From Flavobacteriales bacterium (GTDB lineage Bacteria > Bacteroidota > Bacteroidia > Flavobacteriales > Flavobacteriaceae), in assembly GCA_027039975.1 (NCBI GenBank), contig JALWFE010000132.1:1-64000 (forward strand): a stretch of DNA of 64,000 bases, written 5' to 3'. Of the stretch, positions 19,628-31,071 are shown in pieces. A model generated the notes under the pieces. It was not told the DNA's origin. It searched no databases and saw nothing but the letters and a program-made list of their open reading frames with translations. A program made the position numbers and the translations under genes. Each line of letters starts with the position of its first letter. Positions within the stretch are counted from its first letter, which is position 1.

Positions 19628-22228
19628 ATGAATTTCGATAAATTTACTGTAAAATCACAAGAAACCGTCCAAAAAGCTTTGCAGATGGCTCAAGGATTGA
19701 GCAATCCGCAAATTGAGAATGCTCATTTGATGAAAGCGATTCTCGAAGTGGACGAAAACGTCACACCGCATATATTGAAAAAAGCCGGTGTAGATATCAA
19801 TTTATTCAGACAAAGACTCGAACAATATATAAATTCTCTGCCCAAACAACACGGTGGCTCTCAGCCGCAATTATCCAGAACGGCTTCAAAGACTTTAACC
19901 GATGCTTTGAATTTGGCAGAGAAAATGAAAGACGAATATGTGGCTATCGATCATTTGTTATTAGCCATTTTTGACAGTGGTGACGATGTATCCCGTATGT
20001 TAAAAGAAATGGGCGTTACCAAAAAAGCATTGGAAACGGCTATTCAAGATATGCGTAAAGGTAGCCGTGTAACGTCTCAAAGCCAAGAAGATACCTATCA
20101 GGCATTGGAAAAATACGCTATCAATTTGACCAAATTAGCCCGTGAAGGCAAGCTGGACCCGGTCATCGGACGTGACCAAGAGATTCGTCGCGTGTTGCAA
20201 ATTCTCTCACGACGTACCAAAAACAATCCTATTTTAGTCGGTGAGCCGGGAACAGGTAAAACAGCTATTGTCGAAGGTTTGGCACACCGTATTGCCAAAG
20301 GTGACGTACCGGACAACCTAAAAGATAAACAAATTTATGCTTTGGATATGGGAGCGCTTTTGGCCGGTGCCAAATACAAAGGCGAATTTGAAGAACGTTT
20401 GAAATCCGTCGTTAATGAAGTTAAAAAATCGGAAGGCGATATCATCCTGTTTATCGATGAAATTCACACTTTGGTTGGTGCCGGCGGCGGACAAGGCGCT
20501 ATGGATGCCGCTAATATCTTAAAACCGGCATTAGCCCGTGGTGAATTGCGAACCATCGGTGCAACCACCTTGGACGAATATCAAAAACATTTTGAAAAAG
20601 ACAAAGCACTAGAACGCCGCTTCCAAAAAGTGATGGTCGATGAACCGGATATGGAATCCGCCATTTCAATCTTGCGCGGTATCAAAGATAAATACGAACA
20701 ACACCACAAAGTACGTATCAAAGACGATGCGATTATCAATGCCGTTGAATTGTCAACCCGTTACATATCCGACAGATTTTTGCCTGATAAAGCTATTGAC
20801 TTGATGGACGAAGCCGCCAGTAAATTGCGTATGGAAATCAATTCCAAACCCGAAGAACTCGATAAATTGGACAGAAAAATTATGCAATTGGAAATAGAAT
20901 TGGCGGCTATCAAACGTGAAAAAGACGAGAAAAAAATCAAAGAACTCGAGAAAGAATTGGCCGAACTCAAAGAAGAACGCAATCAAATCTATACCAAATG
21001 GAAAGAAGAAAAAGATTTGATTGACAATATTCAAAATATCAAAAAAGAAATAGAACAAACCAAATTTGAAGCCGAAAAAGCCGAACGTGAAGGTAACTAC
21101 GGTAAAGTGGCCGAAATCCGTTACGGCAGACTCAAGGAATTGGAAGACAAATTGGCCAAAGCACAACAAGAACTTAAAGAAAAACAAGCCAACTCTTCAT
21201 TGATTAAAGAAGAAGTTACCGGCGAAGATGTAGCCGAAGTGGTAGCCAAGTGGACCGGTATTCCCGTTCAAAAAATGTTGCAAAGTGACCGTGAAAAACT
21301 GTTGCGACTTGAAGATGAATTACATACGCAAGTCGTAGGGCAAGAAGATGCCATCAAAGCGGTAGCCGATGCCGTACGTCGCAGTCGTGCCGGATTGAAA
21401 GACCCGAACAAACCGATAGGTTCGTTCTTATTCCTGGGAACTACCGGTGTCGGTAAAACCGAATTGGCAAAAGCTTTGGCAAACTACCTTTTTAACGACG
21501 AAAAAGCGATGACGCGTATCGATATGAGCGAATATCAAGAGAAACACGCTGTCAGTCGCTTAGTGGGTGCGCCTCCGGGATATGTCGGATACGATGAAGG
21601 CGGTCAATTGACCGAAGCCGTCCGACGCAAACCCTATCAAGTGATTTTGCTCGACGAAATCGAAAAAGCGCATCCCGATACGTTCAACATCTTATTGCAA
21701 ATGCTCGATGAAGGTCGCCTGACCGACAATAAAGGCCGTACGGCAGACTTTAAAAACACTATTATTATCATGACTTCCAATATGGCATCCGATAAGATTC
21801 AGCAAGCTTTTGAAAATGCCAAAACACCCGAAGAACGCGAAAAAGCCGCTGAAAAAGCCAAAGAAGAAGTCATGCAAGAATTAAAAAGACGTGTCCGTCC
21901 CGAATTTTTGAACAGAATAGACGAAATCATCATGTTCAAACCATTGACTAAAAACGAAATCATAGACATTGTCAAAATTCAACTCAACAAAGTGGCTAAA
22001 ATGTTGAAAGAACAAAATATCAATGTCGAATTTACCGATAGGGCAATTGAATATCTGGCCGATAAGGGCTTTGATCCCGAATTCGGAGCACGTCCGGTCA
22101 AACGGGTTATTCAAAGGGATATTTTGAACAATTTGTCCAAAGATATCCTAGCCGGAAAAGTCAGTACAGGTTCGACTATCGTCGTCGATTATCAAGACGG
22201 ACAAATCGTGTTTAAAAACAAAGCTTAA
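19628..22228 (+). CDS. clpB: ATP-dependent chaperone ClpB
   Basis: 866 aa; two AAA modules ([30 protein letters not shown]) and middle coiled coil. Confidence 0.98.
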   Translation: MNFDKFTVKSQETVQKALQMAQGLSNPQIENAHLMKAILEVDENVTPHILKKAGVDINLFRQRLEQYINSLPKQHGGSQPQLSRTASKTLTDALNLAEKMKDEYVAIDHLLLAIFDSGDDVSRMLKEMGVTKKALETAIQDMRKGSRVTSQSQEDTYQALEKYAINLTKLAREGKLDPVIGRDQEIRRVLQILSRRTKNNPILVGEPGTGKTAIVEGLAHRIAKGDVPDNLKDKQIYALDMGALLAGAKYKGEFEERLKSVVNEVKKSEGDIILFIDEIHTLVGAGGGQGAMDAANILKPALARGELRTIGATTLDEYQKHFEKDKALERRFQKVMVDEPDMESAISILRGIKDKYEQHHKVRIKDDAIINAVELSTRYISDRFLPDKAIDLMDEAASKLRMEINSKPEELDKLDRKIMQLEIELAAIKREKDEKKIKELEKELAELKEERNQIYTKWKEEKDLIDNIQNIKKEIEQTKFEAEKAEREGNYGKVAEIRYGRLKELEDKLAKAQQELKEKQANSSLIKEEVTGEDVAEVVAKWTGIPVQKMLQSDREKLLRLEDELHTQVVGQEDAIKAVADAVRRSRAGLKDPNKPIGSFLFLGTTGVGKTELAKALANYLFNDEKAMTRIDMSEYQEKHAVSRLVGAPPGYVGYDEGGQLTEAVRRKPYQVILLDEIEKAHPDTFNILLQMLDEGRLTDNKGRTADFKNTIIIMTSNMASDKIQQAFENAKTPEEREKAAEKAKEEVMQELKRRVRPEFLNRIDEIIMFKPLTKNEIIDIVKIQLNKVAKMLKEQNINVEFTDRAIEYLADKGFDPEFGARPVKRVIQRDILNNLSKDILAGKVSTGSTIVVDYQDGQIVFKNKA

Positions 22229-22258
22229 CACCTGAATTATAAATTTAATCTTATTAAA

Positions 22259-22292
22259 ACGCCGCAAGACTCTGTTCTTGTGGCGTTTTTTT
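22259..22292 (+). terminator. Intrinsic terminator of clpB
   Basis: AACGCCGCAAGA..TCTTGTGGCGTTTTTTT hairpin plus T-run. Confidence 0.8.
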
Positions 22293-22345
22293 ATGATTAT
22301 CATACCGGTTTTGTTTTCTTTAAACAGCTTGCTTAGTAAAAAAAA

Positions 22346-23869
22346 TTGTATTTTAGCAATCGGCTTACTAACTTTTTTATGTCACAAAAAAGAATTATCA
22401 TTATCGGTGGTGGACCGGCCGGACTTACGGCGGCGTATGAACTCTCAAAAATCGAAGGTATGCTGCCTGTCGTATTGGAACAAACCGGTTTTTGGGGAGG
22501 TATTTCCCGGACAGAAGAACAAAACGGTAACCGGATAGATATCGGCGGACACCGGTTTTTTTCCAAATCCGGCAAAGTTATGAATTGGTGGCAACAAATG
22601 ATGCCCGTATGTAATAATTTGACGGATTGTCAAGACAAACGGGACGTATTATTGATCAGACACCGTAAATCACGTATTTACTACAACAAACGTTTTTTTG
22701 ATTATCCGGTAACACTCAATTTTACAACCATAAAAAATTTAGGAGTATTCAACACTGTTTTAATCGGATTAAGTTATTTGAAAACCAAAATTTTTCCGCC
22801 GGCAAATATTCAATCGCTTGAAGATTTTTTTATCAGCCGGTTTGGCCAACGTTTGTATCGCACGTTTTTTAAAGACTATACCGAAAAAGTCTGGGGTGTC
22901 AGTTGTGCTAATATTCCTGCGGAATGGGGCAAACAGCGTATCAAAGGTTTATCCGTTACCAAAACTTTATTACATGCCTTAAAAAAATTATTTCCGGGTA
23001 GTACCGGAAACATTGCCCAGAAGAACGTAGAAACTTCATTGATTGAATATTTTTTATATCCTAAGTACGGTCCGGGACAAATGTGGGAGTTGGTAGCCGA
23101 CCGGGTAGCGGCAAACGGCGGTATATTGAAACAAAATTATAAAGTAACGGGATTAAATTTTGACCGCAACCGTATCGTCAGTGTGGAAGCCGTTAATCTG
23201 ATAACCGGTCAAACGGAAACCTTTCAAGCCGATACGGTGATTTCTACAATGCCGGTCAAAAATTTAATTGAAAGTTTTAACAGGAAAGTGCCTCAGACCG
23301 TTAAAGAATTGGCAGCACGGTTGCAATACAGGGATTTCATTACCGTAGGTTTATTACTTCAAAATATGAAACAAAAATTGGACGACAATTGGATTTACAT
23401 CCAAGAAAATTATGTTAAAGTAGGACGTTTACAAATTTTCAACAATTGGAGCCCGTATATGGTTAAAAATCCCGTTTATACCTGGGTTGGATTGGAATAT
23501 TTTTGTAATGAAGGGGATAATTTGTGGCAATTGAGCAAACAAGAAATGACCGAGTTGGCTATCGACGAAATGATTCGTTTGGATTTTATCGCTGACAAAC
23601 AAACGGTATTAGACAGTAAGGTTATCAAAGTACCCAAGGCTTATCCCGCTTATTTCGGTGCTTATGAACAATTCGATAAAATCCGCTCATACACCGATAG
23701 CATTGACAACTTATATCTTGCAGGCAGAAACGGTATGCATAAATACAACAATCAGGATCACTCCATGCTGACGGCAATGGCAGCCGTGGAAAGTATCACC
23801 GGAAAAAAGCCGGGCAAAAATCATATTTGGACTGTTAACACTGAGGAAACTTATCATGAAGAAAAATAA
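22346..23869 (+). CDS. FAD/NAD(P)-binding oxidoreductase, amine oxidase/UDP-galactopyranose-mutase-like (likely start 22379)
   Basis: '[21 protein letters not shown]' Rossmann motif; C-terminal '[24 protein letters not shown]'. Confidence 0.85.
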   Translation: MYFSNRLTNFFMSQKRIIIIGGGPAGLTAAYELSKIEGMLPVVLEQTGFWGGISRTEEQNGNRIDIGGHRFFSKSGKVMNWWQQMMPVCNNLTDCQDKRDVLLIRHRKSRIYYNKRFFDYPVTLNFTTIKNLGVFNTVLIGLSYLKTKIFPPANIQSLEDFFISRFGQRLYRTFFKDYTEKVWGVSCANIPAEWGKQRIKGLSVTKTLLHALKKLFPGSTGNIAQKNVETSLIEYFLYPKYGPGQMWELVADRVAANGGILKQNYKVTGLNFDRNRIVSVEAVNLITGQTETFQADTVISTMPVKNLIESFNRKVPQTVKELAARLQYRDFITVGLLLQNMKQKLDDNWIYIQENYVKVGRLQIFNNWSPYMVKNPVYTWVGLEYFCNEGDNLWQLSKQEMTELAIDEMIRLDFIADKQTVLDSKVIKVPKAYPAYFGAYEQFDKIRSYTDSIDNLYLAGRNGMHKYNNQDHSMLTAMAAVESITGKKPGKNHIWTVNTEETYHEEK

Positions 23870-23870
23870 A

Positions 23871-23991
23871 AAATATTCCGGTAAATCAAGCTTATGTCGA
23901 TGGCAACTTGGTTACATCACCGGCTTGGCCCGGTCATCCGGCATTTATGCGGGAATTTATCAAACTGCTAGGCGGTAAATTGGAAGCTTAG
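23871..23991 (+). pseudogene. 3' remnant of a DJ-1/PfpI-family gene
   Basis: Frame reads [39 protein letters not shown], a PfpI-type C-terminus with no 5' portion; starts right at the upstream stop codon. Confidence 0.7.
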
Positions 23992-24034
23992 CCAAACTTT
24001 TGATTTAAGGTTCTGTAAAATTCAAATTTTTTAT

Positions 24035-24117
24035 TAAATTTGCAAAGAGCTATTTTTAGATGACCTCGTGCTTTCATCCGAAGCTGATGATTGAGGCTCT
24101 AAAATAGCTCTTTTTTT
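24035..24117 (+). ncRNA. Candidate small structured RNA or stand-alone hairpin with its own -7 element
   Basis: TAAATTTG (24035-24042), then AGAGCTATTTTTAGA ... TCTAAAATAGCTCT long stem, structured ~37-nt loop containing CCTC/GAGG, T7 run. Confidence 0.4.
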
Positions 24118-24154
24118 GATTATCACGCTTTTGATTGTTTAATACCAATATATT

Positions 24155-25018
24155 ATTCCTTCACAATTTTTGCCGTATAATTTCCTTTACCGGTTTCCAA
24201 ATGGATAAAATAAACGGCATTTGAAGGTTTGTCAAATCGATTTTTAGCACCTTGTCTCGAGTGATTATATATTGACGAATTATTTTACCCGAAACATCTG
24301 AAATTTTAATGGTTTTGATTTTTTCTTGTCCGTTATACGAAGCAAAATCAACGATTAATGTATTGTTTGCCGGATTAGGATAAATCGCAATGCCTTTTTG
24401 TCGCAATGTCTCGATGGAAACATAAGCATTTACCGTAATATCAAAACTGCAAGTACTTTCATTACCGGCGTCGTCGGTTACATGCCAAGTTATGGTCGTA
24501 GTGCCTTCGGGCAATGATGCTCCGGCAAGGCTTGAAGCCGAATTAAAATCATTGTAAACGGAATTGACATTACAATTATCATTTGTCGACACCGGGTCAA
24601 ATTCGGTTCCCGATACGGTGTAAGTATGCGTTTGGTCCGCATCAACCGTTTGATTACCGACACAAGTGATTGTTGGATCAGTCGTATCGGCTACGATAAC
24701 CGTTTGTTGTGCCGTTGCCGTATTGCCGTTGCCGTCGTCAAAAGTCCAATGTATCGTATATGTGCCTTGTTGCGTATAAGTCAGCGGGTCGGTAGTCGTA
24801 CCGGTGATTGTTCCCGCACAATTGTCGGTAGTCGTTAGTGCCGTTGCGGTTACCGAGCATTCATCCGTTAAATCCGGTAAAACAGGAACCACAGGTGCTT
24901 CATTATCGGTAGTTAAAGTTGCAATATCACTGGTGATAAATCCTGATGAATTTGAAACGACACAACGATATTGATATAGATAAACTTAAAACTAAAATTA
25001 TACTTTTTGTTTTCATAG
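24155..25018 (-). pseudogene. Decayed T9SS-secreted cargo protein (HYR-like repeats plus type-A sorting domain)
   Basis: Signal peptide MKTKSIILVLSLSISIS joined out of frame to 'YQYRCVVSNSSGFITSDIATLTTDNEAP'; HYR-like repeats in ORF 24161..24892; frameshift near the end ('NAVYFIHLETGKGNYTAKIVKE*' is in another frame). Confidence 0.65.
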
Positions 25019-25222
25019 CAAGTAATTTTATAATTTTAATCAATAAAGAATGTTAAATATAATCTATCAATAAAAATTTATTTTTTTTATGAAAAGAATA
25101 ATGATTTTTGTCAGATTTTATTTTTTCCTTATTTTTTGTAATAAATAAGTAAAACCCCAACAGGCGCAGGGGTTATGAATCTTTAAAATATTTGTATTGG
25201 AGAAAGAACTATTAGGCAATCA

Positions 25223-26125
25223 TTATAAATCATTCGTATTAAACGTATCGCCACCTCTGATAGTACCGTTTTTAAAACCTTTGATAAACCAGCGGGCGCG
25301 TTGTTCGGAAGTTCCGTGTGTAAAAGCATCCGGCACGACTCTTCCGGTATATTTTTTTTGCAATCTGTCATCACCGACCGATGCGGCGGCATTGACCGCT
25401 TCTTCAATATCTCCCGGATCTAAAACATGTTTCATCTCTTCAATATGCCGTGCCCAAACGCCTGCCAAATAATCGGCTTGTAGTTCCAAACGAACAGATA
25501 ATTTGTTGTATTCTTTTTTACTCAATTTATGACGCTGATATTGAACTTGTTGTGTTACACCCAAAAGATTTTGAACATGATGCCCAACTTCGTGCGCAAT
25601 AATATAAGCCATGGCAAAATCGCCACCAGCTCCAAATTTGCGTTTGAGGTCTCTAAAAAAGTCCAAATCTATATAAACTTTTTCATCTGCGGGACAATAA
25701 AAGGGTCCTGTTGCCGAATTGGCCATACCACAAGCCGCCGGTGTGTAACCGGAGTATAAAACCAGCTTGGGATAACGGTATTGGGTATGCAATTCGTTAC
25801 GAAAAATTTTAGACCAGACATCTTCCGTGTCTTTAAAAACAACTTTGGCAAACTCTGCCAATTCATCATTAGGCTCATGTCCGATTGTTCGGGTTTGTCC
25901 GGCAGGCACCGTTTGGGGTTGTTGTAGCATTTCAGTAGGTGCTTCACCTGTCAATAAAGTATATGCAATAAAAAATATAATGGTACCAATACCGATAGTA
26001 CCACTTACTACACGACCACGACGTCCTCTGCGGTCTTCTACATTTGTACTGGTTTGTCTGCCTCTCCAACGCATTGTAATTTGTTTTAATATTAAATGTA
26101 ACAAAAATACTATTTTTTTGAGCAT
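25223..26125 (-). CDS. Neutral zinc metallopeptidase (YpfJ family; likely start about 26074)
   Basis: 'MAYIIAHEVGHHVQNLLG' HEXXH; 'RLELQADYLAGVWARH'; N-terminal 'MRWRGRQTSTNVEDRRG'. Confidence 0.92.
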   Translation of the reverse strand: MLKKIVFLLHLILKQITMRWRGRQTSTNVEDRRGRRGRVVSGTIGIGTIIFFIAYTLLTGEAPTEMLQQPQTVPAGQTRTIGHEPNDELAEFAKVVFKDTEDVWSKIFRNELHTQYRYPKLVLYSGYTPAACGMANSATGPFYCPADEKVYIDLDFFRDLKRKFGAGGDFAMAYIIAHEVGHHVQNLLGVTQQVQYQRHKLSKKEYNKLSVRLELQADYLAGVWARHIEEMKHVLDPGDIEEAVNAAASVGDDRLQKKYTGRVVPDAFTHGTSEQRARWFIKGFKNGTIRGGDTFNTNDL

Positions 26126-26181
26126 GTAATTGAAAATTTCTTAATTTCCATTTTAGTAACACCTAAATGTACTTTTCCATA

Positions 26182-27530
26182 TCAATCCCGTCCTAAACGT
26201 TTGAAAAAAATAATATAAAAAGAGAATGGTATTTAAAAATCTCAATTAACTTTGAGTTGTAAAACCAAAAACACCATTCTCTTATGACAAAGATAACATT
26301 ATTTGCTCAAATTATCCAAAGACTTGACCGTTCAATTTTTAATAAACTTGTAAAAGAGCACAGCACAGACAAACATCACAAAGGATTTGATAGTTGGTCA
26401 CATTTAATATCCATGCTTTTTTGCCATTTTGGAAAAAGTCAATCCCTTCGAGATATAAGTAACGGTTTACGATCTGCAACAGGCAACCTAAATCATCTTG
26501 GTAATGTTCACCCGCCAACCAAATCAAATTTAGGTTATCAGAATAAACACAGGACATATGAGTTGTTTAGAGATTACTATTACAACTTATCAAAACATTT
26601 AGGACAGCAGGCAGGATTTAAGCAAGTTAAATTCAGAATAAAGTCAAAAATTCTTTTACTTGACGCAACTACTATTAGTTTGTGTTTATCACTATTTGAT
26701 TGGGCAAAATACAAGACTAAAAAAGGCGCTGTCAAAATGCACACATTGCTTGATTTTGGCGGTAATCTACCTGCCTATGTAAACATTACAGATGGCAAAA
26801 CAGCCGATAATAAAGGCGCTTACGATATTCCCTTAATTAAAAATAGTGTAGTGGTAGCCGACCGGTTTTACAATGATTTTTCACTCTTGAATATTTGGGA
26901 TAGCAAAGGGGTATTTTTTGTAGTAAGACTACAAAGAAAACTTAAAATTTACAACTATAAAAGAAAATGAATTACCTGACAACAAACACCAGCATATTTT
27001 AATAGATGAAATTATAGAACTCACAGGAAAAACAAAAGATAAATATCCTAAACGCTTAAGAAGAATTGCCATTTGGGATGAAAAAAATAAACAGGTAATA
27101 GAATTGATAACCAATAATTTTAGATGGTCATGCAATACTATTAGCGAATTATACAAAAGTCGCTGGCAAATAGAAATCTTTTTTAGAGAAATTAAGCAAC
27201 TTTTACATATAAAGTCCTTTATAGGCACAAGCCCCAACGCTGTAATGATTCAAATATGGACAGCATTAATTACCATTCTTATATTAAAATATCTCAAAGC
27301 CATAGCAAAGCATAAGTGGTATTTATCTAATTTGGTGGCTTTTTTAAGAATAAACCTATTTGTCAAAATTAACCTTCAAAAATGGCTAGATGAACCTTTT
27401 ATCAAAAAGAAAAAACCACCGGATTTGCCTATTCAGGGGGTTCTTTTTGATTTTTAGCGGTTTTTTATTGGTAATCTCAATAAAATCAATACTTTTGATT
27501 TGTCTTAAAATTTATTTAGGACAGGATTGA
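26182..27530 (+). mobile_element. IS4-like insertion sequence, about 1.35 kb
   Basis: Imperfect terminal IR TCAATCCCGTCCTAAA / TCAATCCTGTCCTAAA (15/16) flanking a DDE transposase reading frame. Confidence 0.85.
26284..27457 (+). pseudogene. IS4-family transposase split by a frameshift near 26930
   Basis: ORF 26284..26970 and +1-frame ORF through 27457 join as ...VVRL/KENLKFTTIKENELPDN...SRWQIEIFFREIKQ. Confidence 0.8.
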
Positions 27531-27688
27531 GTAGGAAATGATGTTTATAAAAACCTCTCCGATGAAGAAACCCTGCAAAAAAAATGGTCGAATGCCTTAA
27601 AATTGATATTTTTGATTTTTCCGTCATATCTCCTTTTATCAGGGACCGGATTTTTAATTATCACATTGATTTCGATGGTTTTATAAAT
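27531..27688 (+). pseudogene. 3' remnant of a membrane-protein gene adjoining the IS
   Basis: Frame reads GNDVYKNLSDEETLQKKWSNALKLIFLIFPSYLLLSGTGFLIITLISMVL*, no 5' part found. Confidence 0.55.
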
Positions 27689-27705
27689 ATAAATTAAATT
27701 CTTTT

Positions 27706-28974
27706 ATGTTATATCCAAAAAAAATAAGATTTGTGTATTTTTCTAAAAAATTTAAATCAAAGGAATCATTCATTTTATTTTTACCATTTCTGTTTTTATA
27801 TACACTGATTGTTTTACTTTTTAAAAAATCTTATTATGTAGGTGATGAACCGCGTTATTTGATGTTTGCTCACAATATTCTAAACGGGTTCTATTCACCG
27901 CCTCCACCTGATATCAATTTATGGAACGGACCGGGATATCCTGTAATTTTAAGTATATTTATCAAATTTAGTGCCTCTGTTTGGGTCATATTATTTTTTA
28001 ATGCCGTTGTGATTTATCTATCTTTGATATTGACTTACAAATCTTTAAACTACTTTCTTGATGATAAAAAAGCATTTATTTATACCGGTATATTGGGATT
28101 ATATTACCCGATGTACAGAATGTTGCCAAAAATTTTGACAGAATCATTAACTTGGTTTTTGGTCAGTTTAATTGTATATTTCGGTATAAAAATTTACTAC
28201 GAACGCAAACATTCTTATTTAAACACTTTTTGGTTAGGGTTCAGTATTTTTTATTTGATGATAACAAAAGTTATCTTTGGTTATGTCGTTCCCATTCTAT
28301 TGATATTACTATTATTTTGGTATTTTTTTACCTTTCGCGGTTATATCCGAAAGTACATAGTAGCTTTAATTTTATCCTTATTATTGAGTCTCCCGTATTT
28401 ATACTATACTTACACACTTACCGGTAAATATTACTATTGGAGCAATGCAGGAGGTATATCTTTGTATCTGATGAGTACACCTTATGAAGGTGAAGACGGT
28501 AGATTTATACCACCAAAAGAATTGATACAATCACCTTTACACCACCGAGAAGCCGATAGTATATTGAATTTGCCGGGATTACAAATGGATGAAGCCCTAA
28601 AAAAAGTTGCCGTCAAAAATATTAAAAACCATCCAGTAAAATTTTTAAAAAACTGGATATCAAACCTTTATCGTTTATTTATTGCCGGTCCGTTTTTGGA
28701 CGAACCTAAAAATATTATTTATACAATTCCAAATTCTTTTATTATTTTTTTCATTCTTTGGAGTTTTACCGATTTGAGAAAAAACATTAAAAAAATACCC
28801 TTTCCTCTATACTTTCTTCTCTTATTTTTTCTAATTTATCTTGGAGGCAATAGTCTTTTAACGGCAAAATCAAGGATGTTTTACATCAGTTTACCTTTTT
28901 GGGTTATGTGGGTCGCTGTGATTGGACACTTTAAAAAAGATAAAGCAAACCAAAAGATTACTGATATCTCTTGA
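27706..28974 (+). CDS. Polytopic membrane glycosyltransferase-like (GT-C fold) protein
   Basis: 422 aa, many TM segments, 'YYVGDEPRYLMFAHNIL' acidic loop after TM1. Confidence 0.6.
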   Translation: MLYPKKIRFVYFSKKFKSKESFILFLPFLFLYTLIVLLFKKSYYVGDEPRYLMFAHNILNGFYSPPPPDINLWNGPGYPVILSIFIKFSASVWVILFFNAVVIYLSLILTYKSLNYFLDDKKAFIYTGILGLYYPMYRMLPKILTESLTWFLVSLIVYFGIKIYYERKHSYLNTFWLGFSIFYLMITKVIFGYVVPILLILLLFWYFFTFRGYIRKYIVALILSLLLSLPYLYYTYTLTGKYYYWSNAGGISLYLMSTPYEGEDGRFIPPKELIQSPLHHREADSILNLPGLQMDEALKKVAVKNIKNHPVKFLKNWISNLYRLFIAGPFLDEPKNIIYTIPNSFIIFFILWSFTDLRKNIKKIPFPLYFLLLFFLIYLGGNSLLTAKSRMFYISLPFWVMWVAVIGHFKKDKANQKITDIS

Positions 28975-30193
28975 CCAATTTCCCCAGTGTCAAACCTTGC
29001 CCGAGGATAGAAAAAACAACAATCATATAGGTCATTACCAAAAATACATCGCGATGCATATTTTCGGGAAGTGTCAATGCCAACGCAATGGAAATGCCTC
29101 CTCGCAAACCACCCCACGTCATGATTAAATCGGTTTTAGGAACAAATTTTATTTTTCGTTCAAAATAAGTTAAAAGCGGTTTAACCGATAAATAACGGCT
29201 TATTAAAACAATGATGATGCCTATTATTCCGGCAATAATTTCATTAAATTTAAAAGATACCACCAAAAGCTCCATACCTATCATAACAAAAAGAATTGTA
29301 TTGAGCAACACATCGACCAATTCCCAAAATTTATCGACATAGGCTTCGGTAATTTCGCTCATAGCGTTGTTACGAACCGTATCGTTTCCGATAACCAAAC
29401 CGGCGGTTACCATGGTTAAAGGAGCCGAGACATGGATTTTATGTGCCAAAACGGTGCCGCCCATCACCAAAGCCAGTGTAACCATCACCTCGGCATCAAA
29501 ATTGTCAATAGTTTTCATCATTTTGTAAGCAATCCAACCCAATGCCAATCCCAAAGCTATGCCGCCCAAAACTTCTATACCGAACAATTTAAAGACATCG
29601 GTAATATGAAAATTTTCAACTCCTTGCTTGGCTATTTTAAAAATGCTTAAAAAAATCACCACACCGATACCGTCGTTAAAAAGCGATTCGCCTACGATGA
29701 CGGTTTCTACTTTTTTATCGATTCCTATTTTCTTGAGAATTCCGAGAACTGCAATAGGATCGGTAGGAGAAATCAAAGCCCCGAACAATAATGTGTAAAT
29801 AAAATCGATATGAAACCCTAATAACATCAAAGCCAAATAGACCAAGCCGCCTACCAAAAAAGTGGAAATCAAAGTGCCGGCAAAAGCAAATCCCAAAACG
29901 GGACCACGTTGTACTTTGAGCTGTTCGAAATTGGTGTGCATGGCACCGGCAAACAGCATAAAACTCAACATCATATCGAGTAAAACTTCTGAAAAGTTGA
30001 TTTGGCTAATCAATTCTTTCTGGTGGTTAAACAATACCGGATTGATATAACTCGATACAATGGTAATCAATGTAAAAATAATGGCAATCAACATCAAACC
30101 TATCGTAGTCGGTAGTTTGAGATATTTTTCATTCAAATACCCGAAAACCGCCGACATAACTACAATGATTGATGCTATTTCGAAATATGCCAT
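28958..30193 (-). CDS. Na+/H+ antiporter, CPA1/NhaP type
   Basis: 'LLFGALISPTDPIAVLGILKKIG', 'VGESLFNDGIGVVIFLSIF', 'TWGGLRGGISIALALTLP'. Confidence 0.93.
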   Translation of the reverse strand: MAYFEIASIIVVMSAVFGYLNEKYLKLPTTIGLMLIAIIFTLITIVSSYINPVLFNHQKELISQINFSEVLLDMMLSFMLFAGAMHTNFEQLKVQRGPVLGFAFAGTLISTFLVGGLVYLALMLLGFHIDFIYTLLFGALISPTDPIAVLGILKKIGIDKKVETVIVGESLFNDGIGVVIFLSIFKIAKQGVENFHITDVFKLFGIEVLGGIALGLALGWIAYKMMKTIDNFDAEVMVTLALVMGGTVLAHKIHVSAPLTMVTAGLVIGNDTVRNNAMSEITEAYVDKFWELVDVLLNTILFVMIGMELLVVSFKFNEIIAGIIGIIIVLISRYLSVKPLLTYFERKIKFVPKTDLIMTWGGLRGGISIALALTLPENMHRDVFLVMTYMIVVFSILGQGLTLGKLVKRYQ

Positions 30194-30251
30194 TTTTATG
30201 AAATTATTTGAGATTGTACAAAATTTTTATTGTTTTAAATTACCAACCTGA

Positions 30252-30839
30252 TTACTCTTTTTCCACATTACCAATCAATTTATCCAATATTCTGTGAACC
30301 TGCCCGCTATCCCAGTCAGCCGCACCTGTTTTTTTAACCACAATATAACCTTCTTTGTCAATGATAAAGGTTGTAGGAATAGAACCGGATTGCAACATAA
30401 CAGGCGGATTGCTTTGCATAAAATATACAGGAATATGCCACCCGTTTTTTTTCAAAAACAGGTTTACTTTATCAGGTTTGTCTTGTGCCACGAATAAAAA
30501 TACCACTTTGTTTTTATATTTCGGATACAGTCTTACCAAGCTCGGCATCTCCGCTACACAAGGCGGACACCAAGTCGCCCAGTTGTTAATCAGAATAACT
30601 TTGCCTTTATAACCGGCCAGATTTACGCTTTGCCCGTCATTCGACACCAATTGCCATTGAAAATTATCCAATTTTAATTGCTCGTCCTTGTCTATTTCCA
30701 AATTTTCAACCCGTGAAGTCACATACGAAACACCTTTAATCAACAAAGCCCGCAAAGGCAATCCTGCCGGTGTCAGCATAAAAATTATCAAACCGAAAAA
30801 CAGAATATTGCCCCAATGTTTTTTGAGAAATTTTTGCAT
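30252..30839 (-). CDS. TlpA-like thioredoxin-fold protein
   Basis: 'GKVILINNWATWCPPCVAEMPSL' WCPPC motif. Confidence 0.92.
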   Translation of the reverse strand: MQKFLKKHWGNILFFGLIIFMLTPAGLPLRALLIKGVSYVTSRVENLEIDKDEQLKLDNFQWQLVSNDGQSVNLAGYKGKVILINNWATWCPPCVAEMPSLVRLYPKYKNKVVFLFVAQDKPDKVNLFLKKNGWHIPVYFMQSNPPVMLQSGSIPTTFIIDKEGYIVVKKTGAADWDSGQVHRILDKLIGNVEKE

Positions 30840-30902
30840 AAGTTTTTTGTTCTTTTAGCAAATATAAAATTTTTTTAACGTAATCAAGATAATGTCATTC
30901 TA

Positions 30903-30934
30903 CAAAAAAACCGCTCAACAAAAAAGTCAAGCGG
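30903..30934 (-). terminator. Terminator after tRNA-Ala
   Basis: Minus strand CCGCTTGAC-TTTTTT-GTTGAGCGG followed by T-run. Confidence 0.65.
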
Positions 30935-30942
30935 TTCATTAG

Positions 30943-31016
30943 TGGAGCCGAAGGGAGTCGAACCCTCGACCTCATGACTGCCAGTCATGCGCTCTAGCCA
31001 ACTGAGCTACGGCCCC
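30943..31016 (-). tRNA. tRNA-Ala(GGC)
   Basis: Cloverleaf folds by eye; anticodon loop CTGGCAG; G3:U70 pair; 74 nt, CCA not encoded. Confidence 0.93.
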
Positions 31017-31071
31017 TAAATGCGATTGCAAAAATACGAAAAAGATTGTTATGTCAAAAGTTTTTTAAAAT

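Noticed and set aside
20753-21187. 144-aa minus-strand ORF inside clpB (Phe-rich)
   Set aside because: Antisense shadow of the clpB coiled-coil Lys/Glu codons; low-complexity composition. The same reasoning applies to most short ORFs antisense to the called genes.
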